Assembly (NCBI GenBank): GCA_049999725.1 | Contig: JBNGIS010018483.1 | Coordinates: forward strand, 1-43,829 | Reading direction: 5' to 3' | Length of the DNA: 43,829 nucleotides | Source of the DNA: Haplomitrium mnioides | Lineage: Eukaryota; Marchantiophyta; Haplomitriopsida; Calobryales | Part shown: piece by piece, positions 10,101 through 23,800 of the stretch | How the letters are laid out: every line of letters begins with the position of its first letter | Numbering within the stretch: the stretch's first letter is position 1 | Made by a program: the position numbers and the translations under genes | The notes under the pieces: model-generated | What the model was told of the DNA's origin: nothing | What the model saw: only the letters and a program-made list of their open reading frames with translations | The model's database searches: none

Positions 10101-13100
10101 AACTGGAGCACATCAGAGGCCAATCCTCACCACCAACTACATATGATGAGTTCCAGCCTATGATGGAATTTATTTAACGGCTCTCTACACACCAGCTCTC
10201 CTGTCAGTGTTGCTTTTGAGCCGGATTGGGACTAGAATTGACTTGATTCCTATTCTACCTATTGACAGCTCCTGAACACAACCATGACAATGAGGACAAT
10301 AAAACAAACTGAAATTATGCTGTCTAAAAAGTTATTTGTTACAACTTCCTGTTGGTTGCTTTCATGTATTTTGTGGATTGGGCTGCTGCTAGTCCACTTT
10401 ACCTTGCTCTGTTTACCCTCACAGACTTCCAGATGTTCTTAAGTCACTGTAAGATCAGCACTAGGGATCTGGCAATTTTGGCATGACTGCAGCAGAATAT
10501 GGGACCAGGGAAGCAGTACTGCGCCTCTTTTAAAAGTAAAACAGGTTAATTGAAGCATCTGGTAGCCAAAGGAGAGAAACACAACTGGCACATACCACAA
10601 TGGTCCTTTGCGCCCTTGAGAGCTGAATTACACATTTCAGAGTTTTTCAGCCAGAGTGTTGGGAACAAAGTGGACCAACAGCAACAAGGTCTAAAATCTC
10701 AGATCGGAGAGCAACTGTTGCTTGGATAAGTAGTTCCTCAGGAGCAAAACCAAGTCAACAATTTCCTCAGCTAGCACTGCACAAGGTGTGGTATACAAGG
10801 TATGGTATACACATACAGAGAAAGAAATAAAAGGAATGACTTGGCAGGTTTTGGACAAATCAAGATGGCTATACCAGGATTTCAGGTGTAGAAACTTTTC
10901 ACTGCTTACCTGGCCTTGATATTTGCCTTTTACACCAAGTTTATATATCAATTGGGGTGCCCAAAGTACACATGTGTAACGCTCAGATTCAATATGTATG
11001 GACAACTAAACCATTCACTCAGGATTTGGACAAATCAAGATATCTATAGCAGGATTTCAGGTGCAGAAACTTTTTACTGCTGATAGCTATTTTCATTTAA
11101 GCATTAGACATTAAGAAACTCACAAGGTCAGGAAAGAAATCAACAACAATTGTCATAGGATTTACACATATCTTGGGAACATGCATGCAATTGTTTTAAA
11201 ATGCAGTAGAGTGGCTAGCAAGTACTGAATATTTCTTCCACCAGTTTTCAATAGTCAGATCAGAAGTCATTGTTTACTGTGTGCATTCCCGTTCTGTCCC
11301 CAAAGAGTAGGAAGTTGGAATTAAATCCAGACAATAGAACTGCTCCTACAGCTATGCACATTATACATCTAAAGCTTCAATGTTGAACACCAGCTTCTTC
11401 AGTGCTGGTCAGGTAGACAAATGCAATCAATCATAAGATATAGCTATGAAGTTGTGGAGAGTAAAACTAACATAGAGTGCAGCCTTCACAATGTGGTGTC
11501 AGACACAAAGTTTCAGACTATTCAGCCTCATTATGTGTAGCAGTGACAAGCTGCCACAACTTCCTGCTGGTTTAGTCAGTTCCCGACAGCAGGTCCTGAT
11601 CAATTTTTATGCTGAGTTTCTGCCACTTTCCAGAAGTAATGGGTAAACTCAGTCATGATGACACCTAGCACTCCACCAAGAATCCAAAGAATCAATCATA
11701 AGATGTATACACTCCAAATACAGTCTCCCTTGACCAGAATGCTGAAGGCCAGCAATAGAAGGCCAGTCTGAGACACTAACTGAGGAAAAGGGTTGTGAAT
11801 TTAGGCACTCAACAAACAATATACACTTCTCTCTGTGCTCCTGTCACTGAAGTCATATGGATATTCTATCTATTACTGTAGGTATGAACTTTACCTAACT
11901 GTATCACAAGAATAAATGAACCAACAATCTAGGTTTAGGCCCTGGTGACCACAGGTTGAATCACTGTGAATACTATGGTTTGAAATAAAACCATGCATTC
12001 AGATACACAGCAAAAATCGTCAAAACCGGAGCTTTCAAACAGTTCCTTCAAAGTTCTAGCAAAGAATAAGAAAATTGGAGAAGGGAAATTGACTTACAAA
12101 TGCTTTGAATGCAGGCCTATGGGCAGTAATCTCATACATGCAACAACCTGTAAAGCAGAGCTACGAGTCATGCAACACATTTTCTTTGCAGAAATAGTTC
12201 TAGCATTTGCATTCTGACCTGGAATTTTTTACCAGCTGAAGCTAAATAAGATTTCGAAAGTACCTAGAGACCAAATATCTGACTTGAATCCATAAGGTAT
12301 GTCAGCAAGCAACTCCGGGCACATGTAGTTCGGGGTGCCCACAACCTGCCATTAACAAATATCAGTAATTTTTAAGTGCAACACTTCACACCTGCAATCT
12401 GATTGTTCTACCCTGCATGTCACAACAAAGATTAGCTTTTGCATGACAATTAACTGATAGTTGAGAGCTCACAGATGAGGCCAGATCATCCTCATTGAGC
12501 ATTTTTGCTAATCCAAAATCGCCTGCAAAAGAGCCCATTGAATATCAATAATGTAATCCTCATTGCATGCAATCTGTACTGATTCATCACGTCACAACAA
12601 CTAAGAAACTCGCTTACCCAGTCGGATGTCGTGCTCTTTTGTCAGGAAGATATTTGAGCACTGAGGATTGAAACAGATACGCATGAATTAGTCCCCAACT
12701 TGCCTGATGAAACATGATCACATCCGATGCAACTGGCTGAATAACCTGATTATCAACTATGATAAATAATTCTGAACAACCAGGTCTACCTTCAAATCCC
12801 TGTGCAGGACATGATTGGAATGCAAATAGTCCACCGACAACAGTAGTTGAGAAAACCACTTGCAAAGTCTCTGCATGAAAAATAAGAGAATAGCATATGA
12901 TTTCAAGCAACCGTTCAAAAGACCAACTGTACTAGAATTTGTGAGAACAAAATTCTAGGTTAATTTTAAATATTCTAGCATATACCTCTTCAGAGAAAAA
13001 CTGCCCATTGGCCTTCCTGATTACTTCTGCCCTGTAATCACAGGACACCTTTCAATTAATAAAGGTCCGAGATAGAGTTTACTTCACAAGGCCTTTTTGA

Positions 13101-14054
13101 ATCATTTTCGTCATTACATCCAATTAATTATTTCCCAGGTTCCACTATGAGAATTGATCAGAATTGTCCTTTGTTCTTTTTACCAGCGAGTTACACTCAC
13201 ATGTCACCACCTTCACAATAGCCAGTCACAATGCACACGTAGCACCCCTGCCAAGACCATCAAACATCGCCGACGGAACGGACATCAGAATATGCCAAGG
13301 GAGGCAGCATAAATAAATTTCAAACCTAGACACCAGTTTTGCCAGCTCAAAATTCTCCCTTGGTAGCAGCGGGTACAAATAATGTACGATGTTACTCGCT
13401 AAGATTAAAATCGCTGGAGCTTAATCAAAGAATAATACTCACCTTCTCCACCCAAGCTTCCTTGTAATCCACGATGTAGGGGTGCTGGACTCTGGAAACC
13501 AATGCCATCTGGAAATGACAAGTGTCAGTGAGCAGCAGAAAAGACAAAATGGCAGCCATAACAGAATGGGTGCCGATCAGGTGATTAGCTTACGCGAATC
13601 ACTTCAGGCTAAATCCTATGCTTTTTTTCTCTTTTTTTTGGGTGACTGAAAGTAAAATCTTTGCCTACTTCTTGATGGGCCGATCGTCGACAACGGTCTG
13701 TCTGACGGGCTAGGCGTATCTTTTTCAGAACATATCTGCACTTGCAAAACACTAGTCAAATTTGCTGTGAGAACAACCAAATACTTCGGAGACGAACGAT
13801 ATTGAGCAACAAAAACGGGGAGCATGTAGAAATAACAGGAAAGGATTAAAAAACTTGGCCTGCATTTGACATTGAAAAAGGTAAAATCTGGTCATTTTGC
13901 TTGCCATGACACTCAAATGCTCTAGAAAGCTCAACAACGAGTTCAATGCTTACTTTTTCTTTTCAATCTTGTGATTGACAAGTATAGCAGATCCAAAAGC
14001 ACCACGGCCAACCTGCTCCATGATCTCGTACTGATCCATCTTCGAATGATCCAT
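7139..14054 (-). CDS. NEK: NIMA-related serine/threonine kinase (plant NEK), 14 coding exons
   Basis: Exons, in transcript order: 14054-13954, 13735-13669, 13508-13443, 13247-13201, 13031-12986, 12870-12790, 12660-12618, 12522-12473, 12345-12264, 12147-12098, 9696-9623, 9494-9443, 9269-8673, 8494-7139. All introns are GT-AG, phases agree, and the product is 903 aa. The kinase domain spans about 8-266, with a Gly-rich loop (VGRGAFGSA, 15-23), ATP lysine K38, HRDLK (132-136), metal-binding N139, DFG (152-154), TPNYMCPE (171-178) and HPYLQPY (260-266). A low-complexity Ser/Pro/Arg linker follows. The C-terminal plant NEK blocks are [11 protein letters not shown] (748-758), [19 protein letters not shown] (832-850) and [11 protein letters not shown] (868-878). 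Plant NEK5/6-type kinases act on microtubules and cell expansion (family knowledge). Start: Met1 at 14054, but Met6 at 14039 (MDQYE) matches the usual family start. The GA-rich leader is probably upstream, near 15.0 kb. Confidence 0.93.
9841..10040. repeat. Two-copy tandem repeat, 99-bp period
   Basis: Copies start at 9841 and 9940. The best-conserved part is ctaggctggctgtggaggga ttctaatt, present in both. It lies within NEK intron 10. Confidence 0.85.
11440..11689. repeat. Dispersed repeat copy flanked by 15-bp direct repeats
   Basis: A 250-bp segment starting at about atagctatgaagttgtggag is closely similar to the array units at 22431-23760, in the same orientation. It carries an internal deletion of roughly 70 bp relative to them, between gtaaaactaac and atagagtgcagcc. 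Both ends abut a perfect 15-bp direct repeat, aatcaatcataagat, at 11425-11439 and 11690-11704. This looks like a target-site duplication. Part of the right copy (aatcaa) is shared with the repeat family itself. Confidence 0.8.
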
Positions 14055-17000
14055 ATTGACTAGTCCGCTAATGCGGATTGGCAGGTGAAGGACGATCAAA
14101 CTCAAAATCTGTGTTCAGCAGGTCATGGAGGCTGCCTGTACAATGCGCGCATGTACACTCTACTCTTAGTACAGGATTGCAGATAGAAGGATTATTGGAA
14201 AACGTGATGTGAAGATCTGTACGCTGTACAGAGTCAGCCAGTTGATTACGGGACTGCTTCATTCAAATGGTTCAAGGAAGAACGTGCAAGATAACCAAAG
14301 TGCTCCATTGCCATCCTTAATAAAAACTTGGATAATTTTTTCTTACAAAGACGTGCGAAGATACAGAGGTATAACTTACAAGAAATGCCAGGTCTAGATG
14401 AAACGTAACGGATGGATGACATACTGACGAATCCAAGAGTACTAAAGCAGGGAGGACACAACTTCGACTGAAACTCTACCGTAATTGATGAACATATGCA
14501 CAATGGACACTTGGAAGGTACTACAAGGAAAGGAGATTGACGAAACACTAGTGTTATTAGTGCAGTACTGGAAGAAGGACAGATAAAGATTAGGTTAGAG
14601 AAGTGTTATCAATGCGAGAGCTACCAAGGAGCTGCTCTGTGGGCAGCTACGCATGAACAAACGTGTTCATTGAAAACACTGCGCCTGACAAAGTGGGACG
14701 AACCGCCAAGAACAGCAGAGCAAGGCACCAAAAAAGCCAACAAAAAGTTTCTCAGCATTCCACTGAATGTTCACTGCCGCCCCCTCCCTCTCAGAATCTT
14801 ACCACCAGCAGTCCATATTCTATTTCGGACAGCAATTCCTACTTCAGCACTTCGTCAGACTCAATGCAGGTAGTCACGCCTGGTTATCCACACTTCCAAA
14901 GACTCCTGCACACTGTTCACATGCAAAAGAACCAACAGAAGGATGCGATCCATCGCCCGCAACAAATGAGCGAGCTCGTCAGCTGCTCTTCCTCCCACAG
15001 CACCTCCCCCTCTCTACTGCTCTGCTCTGCTCTCTATTCTTCTCTTTTGGACCTTCGTAATAAGTCATTATTTACCGCTCATCGACGGTGCTTGTCGTAC
15101 AACCGTCCGTTATCAGGGCACTCATCCACCGTCGTCAGTCGATTTTGCTTACATACACTAAGCTCGTGCCCTGATTATCCAGATTAATTATTATTCTAAA
15201 TTCAAACATTTGAAATGACAATTTGGTGGCAATTACGATGCAGAACGCCACGTTCTTCGCAAAAAAACAAATGTCGGAAACTACTTTTTATCGTGATTTC
15301 GCCATAGTTTTACCGGCCCTTGGTGAACTGAGGTTAGGCCTTACAGTGGCAATTATTTGTGGAAGCAAGCAGGACGTGGGAAGTTCAAGAGCTGAAACAG
15401 AAGCACGATGTTCGCATCGCAATGCCAAGCATGATCTGCATTCCTTCACATTCACTTCTCGGATAGAAAGTAATTTCAAAATCCAAGGGAGTCAACCAAT
15501 TTGTATGTCAAATTTCTCAAATGCCGATCAGCACATTATGTACTCCCGCACATTCATTTCTCATGGAATCGAACCGCAAGAACACTTTCGAAATACAGAG
15601 TACTGTCATTTCTTTGTCGAATTTTTAAATGCTCATATAGATATTGACATGACTAACGGAGAGTATAAAGTTTCCCATATTTGCAATAGTATTGCAAGGG
15701 ACAGTAGGACAACAGAGCAAAACAAGGAGGGAAAAGGTGTACCTTTTGTCAGACTGAAAAAGGTACTGTAAACTACCGTCACTTAAGCGGAAGAGTCACA
15801 GAGAAGAAGTGGCACCAATAAAAAGGAAATTGTACCGTTGTGGTATTATTTTATGAGCTTTGAATTCTCGTGCTCGCAGATATGGTGGAAGACGTACTCA
15901 GTTTCACTATTTCTTGGTGCGTTGTGCTAGTAAAGTTGAATTTGGGCCCAGGAAAAGGAAGTTTTCTCAACTTTCCCGCACTCGAATGTGATCTTGAAGA
16001 AGAGGATTACTACAGAAATCACTTAACGTTCATTGATGTACCTTAGATGCGAATGATGATCACATGCTACTAAAGTTGGTGAAACAGGCCACCGATCGTC
16101 TACATCTTCTGCCAATCATGGCTTGCAGCGCAGCAGCATCCTGTCTCTTGCATGTGTACAGTATGTCCCTCATCTTTCAATCATTAGACAATCAGAAACA
16201 TACCTCTACTACGCTTTTCGCATGTACAGGTACATGTACATTTAAGCACCGAAAGTGTCCAAAGATGCCCTGGAATTTTGGAGTTACTGCCGGACTATGC
16301 GTGTCCGTGACGAAATACTCCACTATACTGTACAGTAATTCTGCTGCAGTCGGTGCGTATTGTCTCTCACTGCAGGGCCTCCTTGGAAGTGGGCCTCCAG
16401 TCTAAAAGTACTGTCCTGATTTCGCAAAGAACTCCAGACCTTGGTGGAAGGGAGGGTTTGCTTATGGTGTTTTCATCGTATGATGGCGAGCATATCGCCT
16501 CAAGCGCGGGAAAAGGAGTTTGGTATCATCATTGTCCGAGCCATGACCAGGAGAAGCTAGTGAGTTGCCTCGTCTTTTACAAAGTGAAGCATAACATCAC
16601 GGAGACGGTAGCTTTGCCAGAGGCTTGAGTCTGGCAGCAGTTGAAGTCGCCCCTTTCGATATCTCATCGTAATCCAAGTCTGTTAACTGATCCTCATCTG
16701 AAACAATCAGCTTTAACATACAGACCCGGACCCGCACTCCTTGAAATGGATTGACAATGACGAGACTTGCAATCCAAAGGGTAGTCGAATCCGTATGTAA
16801 TGCCTATACTCCCTACGCCAAGAGCTGCAGACCCAAGACGTCGGATCCTCGCCCCTGGAATTCACAGGAGGGATCGAGAAAAGCTGAACTCGAGCCACAT
16901 GCTCATTACAGTCGCTTTTCTGAGTGCTCTCTTTTCCAGGTCGCATTGGTGCTGTTGTGTTTGCCGACGTTGGCTCCAACATGGCTGTGGAGATTTTCAC

Positions 17001-17833
17001 CAATGCTTGCATGAACTTCTAGTAAGTCTCGTACACCTTTTCAAGATGCTTTCGCAACGATAATAACCTCTTCCACGGGATAGAGCGCGAGTAGAGGTAG
17101 TTGGTTTTTGATGAAACTGTTACGCTGCCAGTGCCCTTTTAGTGTATGGTTACGCAAGGGATAACGTTGTTCTCACAGGTTTTCTTGCATAAAGCTTCCA
17201 AATAAAGGTGATGCAGCCAGGCTCCTTATCTGTGAAAGAATAAGCCAAGTTTGGACATAGAGCCTTGAGAACAACAGGACCTTTCATTGCCGAAGTCATT
17301 TACATCGCACTCCACTCACTTTAAAAGGACACCTGCATGACCCACCACATGAGATGAGAAATTGCAGAAGCATTGGGTCATTTGTACAGTGAAACTGTAT
17401 CGTATACACCTAGCCCTCAGGAATCTATATCTGGAATCGAGCTAAAAGTATGGGGCCAGTTGATGTAAAAAATGGCCTTTACAGGTGTAACCCAACGTTG
17501 CTGAGACACCAGGCCCTCCACTGACAATCCCGGCACCCATACTTGATATTTCATGGAAAACGTCCGCCTCGTCTTCCAAGAATTTCCAGAGTCAAAGAGC
17601 CAAGCATGTCCTATCCTGTCGGTGAGAAAACAAAGCCGCTGAGAAATAAATGCAATTCACATTTATAAAATATAGATGCACACAAGCGCATCCAGCTAAC
17701 ATCCACTGTTCCTTTTGAACATGTAGGGCACCCTGATGATAAAAATGTCAAAAATACTACTTCAGTGCATTGTGCAACCCAAGCCATGCGACTCTATGCT
17801 CACTTCGACAATTTGCAAAAGAGCTGAATAAAC
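14055..17833. other. Intergenic region: NEK leader/promoter and 3' flank of hydrolase-protease gene
   Basis: The part next to NEK should hold its promoter and leader. A CT-rich run at about 14990-15055 (GA-rich on the NEK strand) is typical of a plant 5' UTR. An open plus-strand frame at 15238-15771 (about 177 codons from ATG) and shorter ones at 14663-15187 and 16064-16628 show no domain, no low-complexity bias typical of a real protein, and no splice partners. I do not call them genes. The part beyond about 17.4 kb probably includes the 3' UTR of the next minus-strand gene. Confidence 0.5.
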
Positions 17834-20800
17834 CTACTGCTTATGGTGAGGATACATTACAACAGCTAATACAGCAACCATTGATGTGCCCAACACACCA
17901 GCTAGAGGATTTCCAAAGTTAGCCCCAGTAAACCAAGTTGGTGAGTTAGGCATATAATGGACCAAGCCCTTTACATTCAGAACAGAAAATGTAGCAACAA
18001 TTCCAGCATGTATTCCCACAGGAAAACTCAAATCGCCGTTGGTTCTAGCGCGAGCCCCAGACAGTGCAACAGCAAGGAACCACAGTCCAACCATTGCTGG
18101 TGGTGACCTGTGAAGTAGTGCAAATGTGAATTAGTCATTTCCTTTTCAGTTTGTTGGTGAATTTTAGTGTCCAATTATAACGAAGTAGACTTGCTTATTT
18201 AATCTGAAATGACTTTTTACCGGTGCATAACTGCAAAGATTAGAGCTGAAAGAAGCACTGCCCGATGGAATCCCAAGTCCACTGCAATCTCCTCTTGCAG
18301 CCATCCCCTGAATAAACCTTCCTCGACAATAGATATGGCAGTTGCCATGATTAACGACTGTAAAACCAACCTTGCCATATTCCATGTTGTCAGGACTACA
18401 GTCACAGGTGCCATTGAAAATGACTTGTTTACAACCAAGAATGCCGTCCAGGTAAAGTACACATAGCCAAGCACAGCATTCGTGGCATAAAAGGCAGCTA
18501 CAAGGCTAGACCCCAGGGCCACACCTTTTGCAATCAATTCAATCTGCCAAAATAAAAACAGAGCTACAATCAAAACCCGGGAAATTTTAGAATCAGCGAG
18601 TCCTGACAATCCCTTTATCAGCAGAGAGATGAATCAATTTATAGACGAGTTGATTGCTTTTACCTTTGACTGTGAAAGTAAACTGAGGCCATAACTATCA
18701 AGTGGCTTATCAAATCCCCGGACACGCTTTCCCCAAATATTGATCAGAATCAAAGCTGCAACATATAATCCAATTGCTGCAGCACAATCCGCCACACCAC
18801 CAGAGGATTTTGTTGCCCATTGCTGTAAGAGAGTGGGCAGCAGTGGCACTAACACAGGAGTCCATAAAACAACTGTCATCCCTGCAAATCCTAAAAGCCT
18901 GCCAGAACCAATCAAGCCATTCACAGGCAAGGCAATCTTAGACAACTAGGAAGTGTCTCCTTCCACTAAAATAGAGCCTCCAATGAAGTATGGATTAATC
19001 TCTATGCTTTATTCCCATTGTATGCAGAAGGCTTGTCATCGAAAAAAAGGTGATGGACGATGCTACTAAGGTAAGTGTTTCCCTTGCTGCTGTAAAGAGA
19101 TTAGAAAAAGCCCAACTACAATCACCAAATTGAATTTAAACCCTCACCTATGAATGGACAACAATGTGCTCCCACTGACTGAACAACAAACAGCGCCTAC
19201 AAAAATGGCTACAAACCAAGTATGGGCAGGGCTTAACAAACAAACCTAAAGCTGCAAAATACAAATTTCAACAATATTCAATAAGCTGAAACCAAAATAG
19301 CCGTGGTTGTGCTACCTTTGTTCCAAGGGTCTCTCGCTAATGTGCAAGAATGAAAGCAGTCTGTCTGTTAGACTTGTTGCACCTCGCAAGCCACCCCAGA
19401 GCAGAGCAACTTTACCTAGCAACCTCAGATATCCGGCCTTTTGCCCTAAATCAGCCATCATTGCAACCAGCCTGATTCCAATACCAGAATTACAACAAGC
19501 TACTGTCAAAAAACAGTGATACCTTACTATCTTAAGTCTTGAGAACTGTCAAAAGTTACAGATACAAGCAGCCCTTTGAAGCCCAACAAAGAATTAAGTA
19601 ATAAATTTGGAAATAGATCAGACTGACTTTTCATGGTCAACGTTGCCATCTTCCCTTTTCGGAATAATCATCATGGCCTTCCCTGCAACATCACTGACAA
19701 TGTTTTGCTTGTGTTCTTCAGTCTGGATATTATCAATCTCTGAACTTGGCAGCCCCTTATCAGAAAGCCTCTCCTGGCCTTTCTTACTTGTGAAGATAGC
19801 AGAAACACCTATTGCAGCCATTGCTGCTCCCACTAGACTCTTTCCATGGTGCTCTACTCCATTTTCCAGGTTCATGTCTCCTGGTTTGGTTTCTTCTTCT
19901 CTATTATTATGAGCATCAGCCAATCCTCGTAGATGGCACCTTTCTTGGTTGAGAGTTTCCTTAGAATACTCATCCTTCTCATTGTCCATTCCTACACCCA
20001 ATCCACCTGTGCTTCCTGCACTAATCACATGCTCACTGGAAGTAGACATTCTTCTAGAACTGGAATCTACCACAGCAGTCTTGGAAGTCTGTCCAAAATT
20101 GGCTGTTACCAACATTTTTGGCTCATTTGCTTGATGCAAGGAACCATCCAATATAAAACTACTGTCACTTGTTGGAGTGATTTTATGATCTTCCTGGTCA
20201 TCTGCCACTATGAGGTAGACAGCACCCAAAGCTGCCAAAACAACACCCACTAGGATACCCATTGGAATGAGGTTAACCAATAGGTTATTTCCAGAGAAAA
20301 CTGTCCCAAGTGCATTTCTGACCGTGTCTAGATGGAGAACTCCCAACTTACCTTCGTTAACCTGGTCATTGTAGTCCTGAACTTCTGTAGTGCTTCCCAG
20401 AAGTCTATGTTTACCCAGTTGTACAGCCTCAACAGCTGCCTGTGCAACTTTTGCAACTTCTAGTTCTACATCTAACCCCAAAGCTTCCAATCCAGATGCT
20501 CCTACTCTTCGGAGAATCTCCATTTTGAGGGCATTCCTAACCACATCAGTCACCAAATTCGGTTGGCTATTTGCTTTTCCTCTGTAAAACTCATTTTGGT
20601 GTTCCTCACTAAATTCAATTTCTACCACATCTCTGTGGTGGCCTACTTTCTCTGAGTGCAGGAGTTCTAAAGATTTCTGGTATTCAACAGTGCTTGAGCC
20701 ATTACTCTCACCTTTTAAACCCCCTAAGCTAGGACATCCATCATCCCTTTGGTCATTAAATCCATGAGATGCAGGCAAACTGCTCTGAGAGAAACTCAAA

Positions 20801-23800
20801 AATTTCTGTTCTTGGGTTGTATCCATCAATGGAAGTGCATTTACAACTCTGGCCTTTCTGATAGTTTGCATCCCAGCAGTTGCACTACTTTGATTGCTTC
20901 CATGGGAGCTGCTCCCATTTGTATCAACAACACTGCTAGTTGAATAGTCATGAACCTCTATACTGTCAATATCTTTAAGTGAGGTCTCCTCCACAGGGTA
21001 ACTCAAAACTTCCACATCATTTAAGGGCACATGTCTGTGATTTTCTGATGTTCCACCTGTGCTCAAATGCGTACTCTCCTTATATTGGTTGTTGTTTTGT
21101 TTTACTAATTCTCCAGATACTGTAGAACTAATTTGTTGAAGAGCAACCAACTTTGAGTCAGAACCCTTGTCCTGCTTTTGTTTCATCACTTCTGGATCAA
21201 GTGAAATATCTTTATCCTTTTCAGTCTGATTGACTTGACCTTCTACAAGTCTCAGAATTCTGTCTTCTGAGTCACTCACGTCATTGTCATTACAAATATC
21301 TTTCTCAACACCTCCTGTCCCTTTTGCATGCAAACAATCTACATCAGTAACTTTTGTCTCCAATTTATTGCCAATAGGTTTCACCTGAAGATTTTCATTG
21401 GTAGCATGAGGGGACACAACTCCCATTTCAATTATTTCTGCTCGTCCTCCAGAGTTACCCTCTCCTCCTTGTAGTACTTGGTCCACTTGTGTGACACTCT
21501 CCTCAGCTTTGGAGTTGCCCGCATTCTCCTTCTCTATCTGATCAAGCATGCCCTCAAATACACCAAAGATATTAGTTACAGCCATTTGTGTAGAATCATC
21601 AAAGCCAGTCAGTGCCTCCAAAGCTTGCCCTAAATGCATATTAGATGCAATGGTTGGAGGGGGAGGAGGTATATTAGAAGCCTCATCTTCTACATTCCTT
21701 GTCTTGGGTGTAGTATTCTGCACCATGCCTCCCTTATCCTTCCCATCTTGATCCTCATTGCCTACAATTGCTGTCTCAACATGTTCTACATTATTCTCAA
21801 TTGGCTGAACTGTTGCATCACTCCCTGCTTTAAGCAAACTGGACTCCTCTTCCCTTTGTTCAACATCCTTATTTTCCTTTTCATCACCGCTTTTTTCACT
21901 AGGTTCCAAGTCTGATGTATGTTCATTATCGGCTTCCTTTCTAGCCTCCCTGTTATCTTGTTGCAACTCATTCTTGTCTCCCACACTTATAGTATCTTGG
22001 GGTTCCTTATTATCAACCTTTTTTGGAGGATTTGGAGTGTGCTGTGAATCAGGGCTGATAACCTTCTCATTATTCACAGCAGTTCCAAACTTTTGTTGTA
22101 TGCTTTCCAACATTCCCTCTGGGATTTTGGGGGCCGGAAAACTCTTCCCAAACCCAGCAAGCTTCAAATTGATACCACGAGCCTGAACCGCGCCAGCAAC
22201 TGCAGTTGCAATTTTTTCACGAACATCCTCTGGAACAGCCCCTTGAAAGGCAGTAATAATACTTTCACCTCTTCCAAGAGCATCCAAAACCTTCAAACAC
22301 AGTGCAAATTTTATCCCATGATTAACCATTAACTAAGCAAGCATTTAAAGCTATGACATAATGGTATCTATCACAAAAGCTTCAGACTTATTAAGCTTCA
22401 CCACAGCAAGCACCTGTCTGTTTCAATATATATAGTTATGAAGTTGTGGAGAGCAAAACTAACCATAAAAACAATTAAATGGAAGCTGCGATAGTCTAGG
22501 AAAAACCTACACACATCACAACTGTGCAACACATAGAGTGCAGCCTTCACAATGTGGTGTCAGACACAAAGTTTCAGACTATTCAGCCTCATCATGTGTG
22601 GCAGTGACAAGCTGCCACAACTNNNNNNNNNNNNNNNNNNNNNNNNNNNNNNNNNNNNNNNNNNNNNNNNNNNNNNNNNNNNNNNNNNNNNNNNNNNNNN
22701 NNNNNNNNNNNNNNNNNNNNNNTCCTCCAAGAATCCAACTAATCAAAATCTGTCAACTCTCAAGCATCAGCTTGCGACATCATTCATTTCACTTTAGTTT
22801 GATCTTGTGAAGCAAACATCCAAGAGCATAACTCCCAGAGAGGTCTGCTGAAAGGTCAGTGGTTGGGGCCTTCTGCACCCTGAACATAGCACATGAAGAG
22901 CATCACTGGTGACTACTTGGATCCAGAACATCCGCTAAAGTCACTGAATAATATAGTTATGAAGTTGTGGCGAGCAAAACTAACCACAAAAACAATTAAA
23001 TGGAAGCTGCAATAGTCTAGGAAAAACCTGCACACATCACAACTGCACGACACATAGAGTGCAGCCTTCACAATGTGGTGTCAGACACAAAGTTTCAGAC
23101 TATTCAGCCTCATCATGTGTGGCAGTAACAAGCTGCCACAACTCCCTGCTGGTTTCGTCAGTTCCCGACAGCAGGTCCTGATCAATCTTCGTACTGAGTT
23201 TCTGCCACTTTCCGGAAGTAACGGGATAACTCAGTCATGATGACACCTAGCACTTCACCAAGAGTTCAAACAATCAAAATCTGTCCACACGCAAGCATCG
23301 GCTTGTGACATCATTCATTTCTCTTTTAGTTGACCTTGTGAAGCAAACATCCAAGAGAAAAATTTCTCAGAGAGGTCTGCTGAAAGGTTAGTGATTGGGG
23401 ACTTCTGCACCCTGAAATATAGCACATGAAGCACATCACTGGTGACTACTAGGATCCAGAACATCCGCAAAAGTCACTGGAAAGCCATGAAGATGTAGAG
23501 AGTAAAACTGGCACAAAAACAAGTAACTGGAAGTTGCAATAGTCTAGGAAAAACCTATACACATCACAACTGTGCAACTCGTAGAGTGCAGCCTTTATAA
23601 TACTACAGTCAACTTCATACATATCATTGTGCAAATCTTTGTACAGTTTTCAGCCACTTCACAGAAGTAAAATGAACCACTCTGTCAACCACAACATCCA
23701 CAAATAAAAAAACTATTATTGGCATCAGGCTTCCACATCATCCACTTTCCTTTTGTGAGAACCCCTGCTGCAGAAGCATTCAAGGAAATGTGCAAGTCTA

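Larger units (their letters stand above)
9697..12097 (-). other. NEK intron 10 (2.4 kb), repeat-bearing
   Basis: This is the largest NEK intron. Its donor (gcattt|gtaagt on the minus strand) is at 12097 and its acceptor (tgagcag|gatatg) at 9697. It splits the codons for AF|DMQGL. It contains a two-copy 99-bp tandem repeat (9841-10040) and a 250-bp copy of the dispersed repeat also found in the next gene (11440-11689). No coding sequence is seen on either strand. Confidence 0.85.

Noticed and set aside
14663-15187. Ser/Pro-rich plus-strand frame
   Set aside because: Non-ATG start, low complexity, and it overlaps the likely leader of the minus-strand NEK gene.
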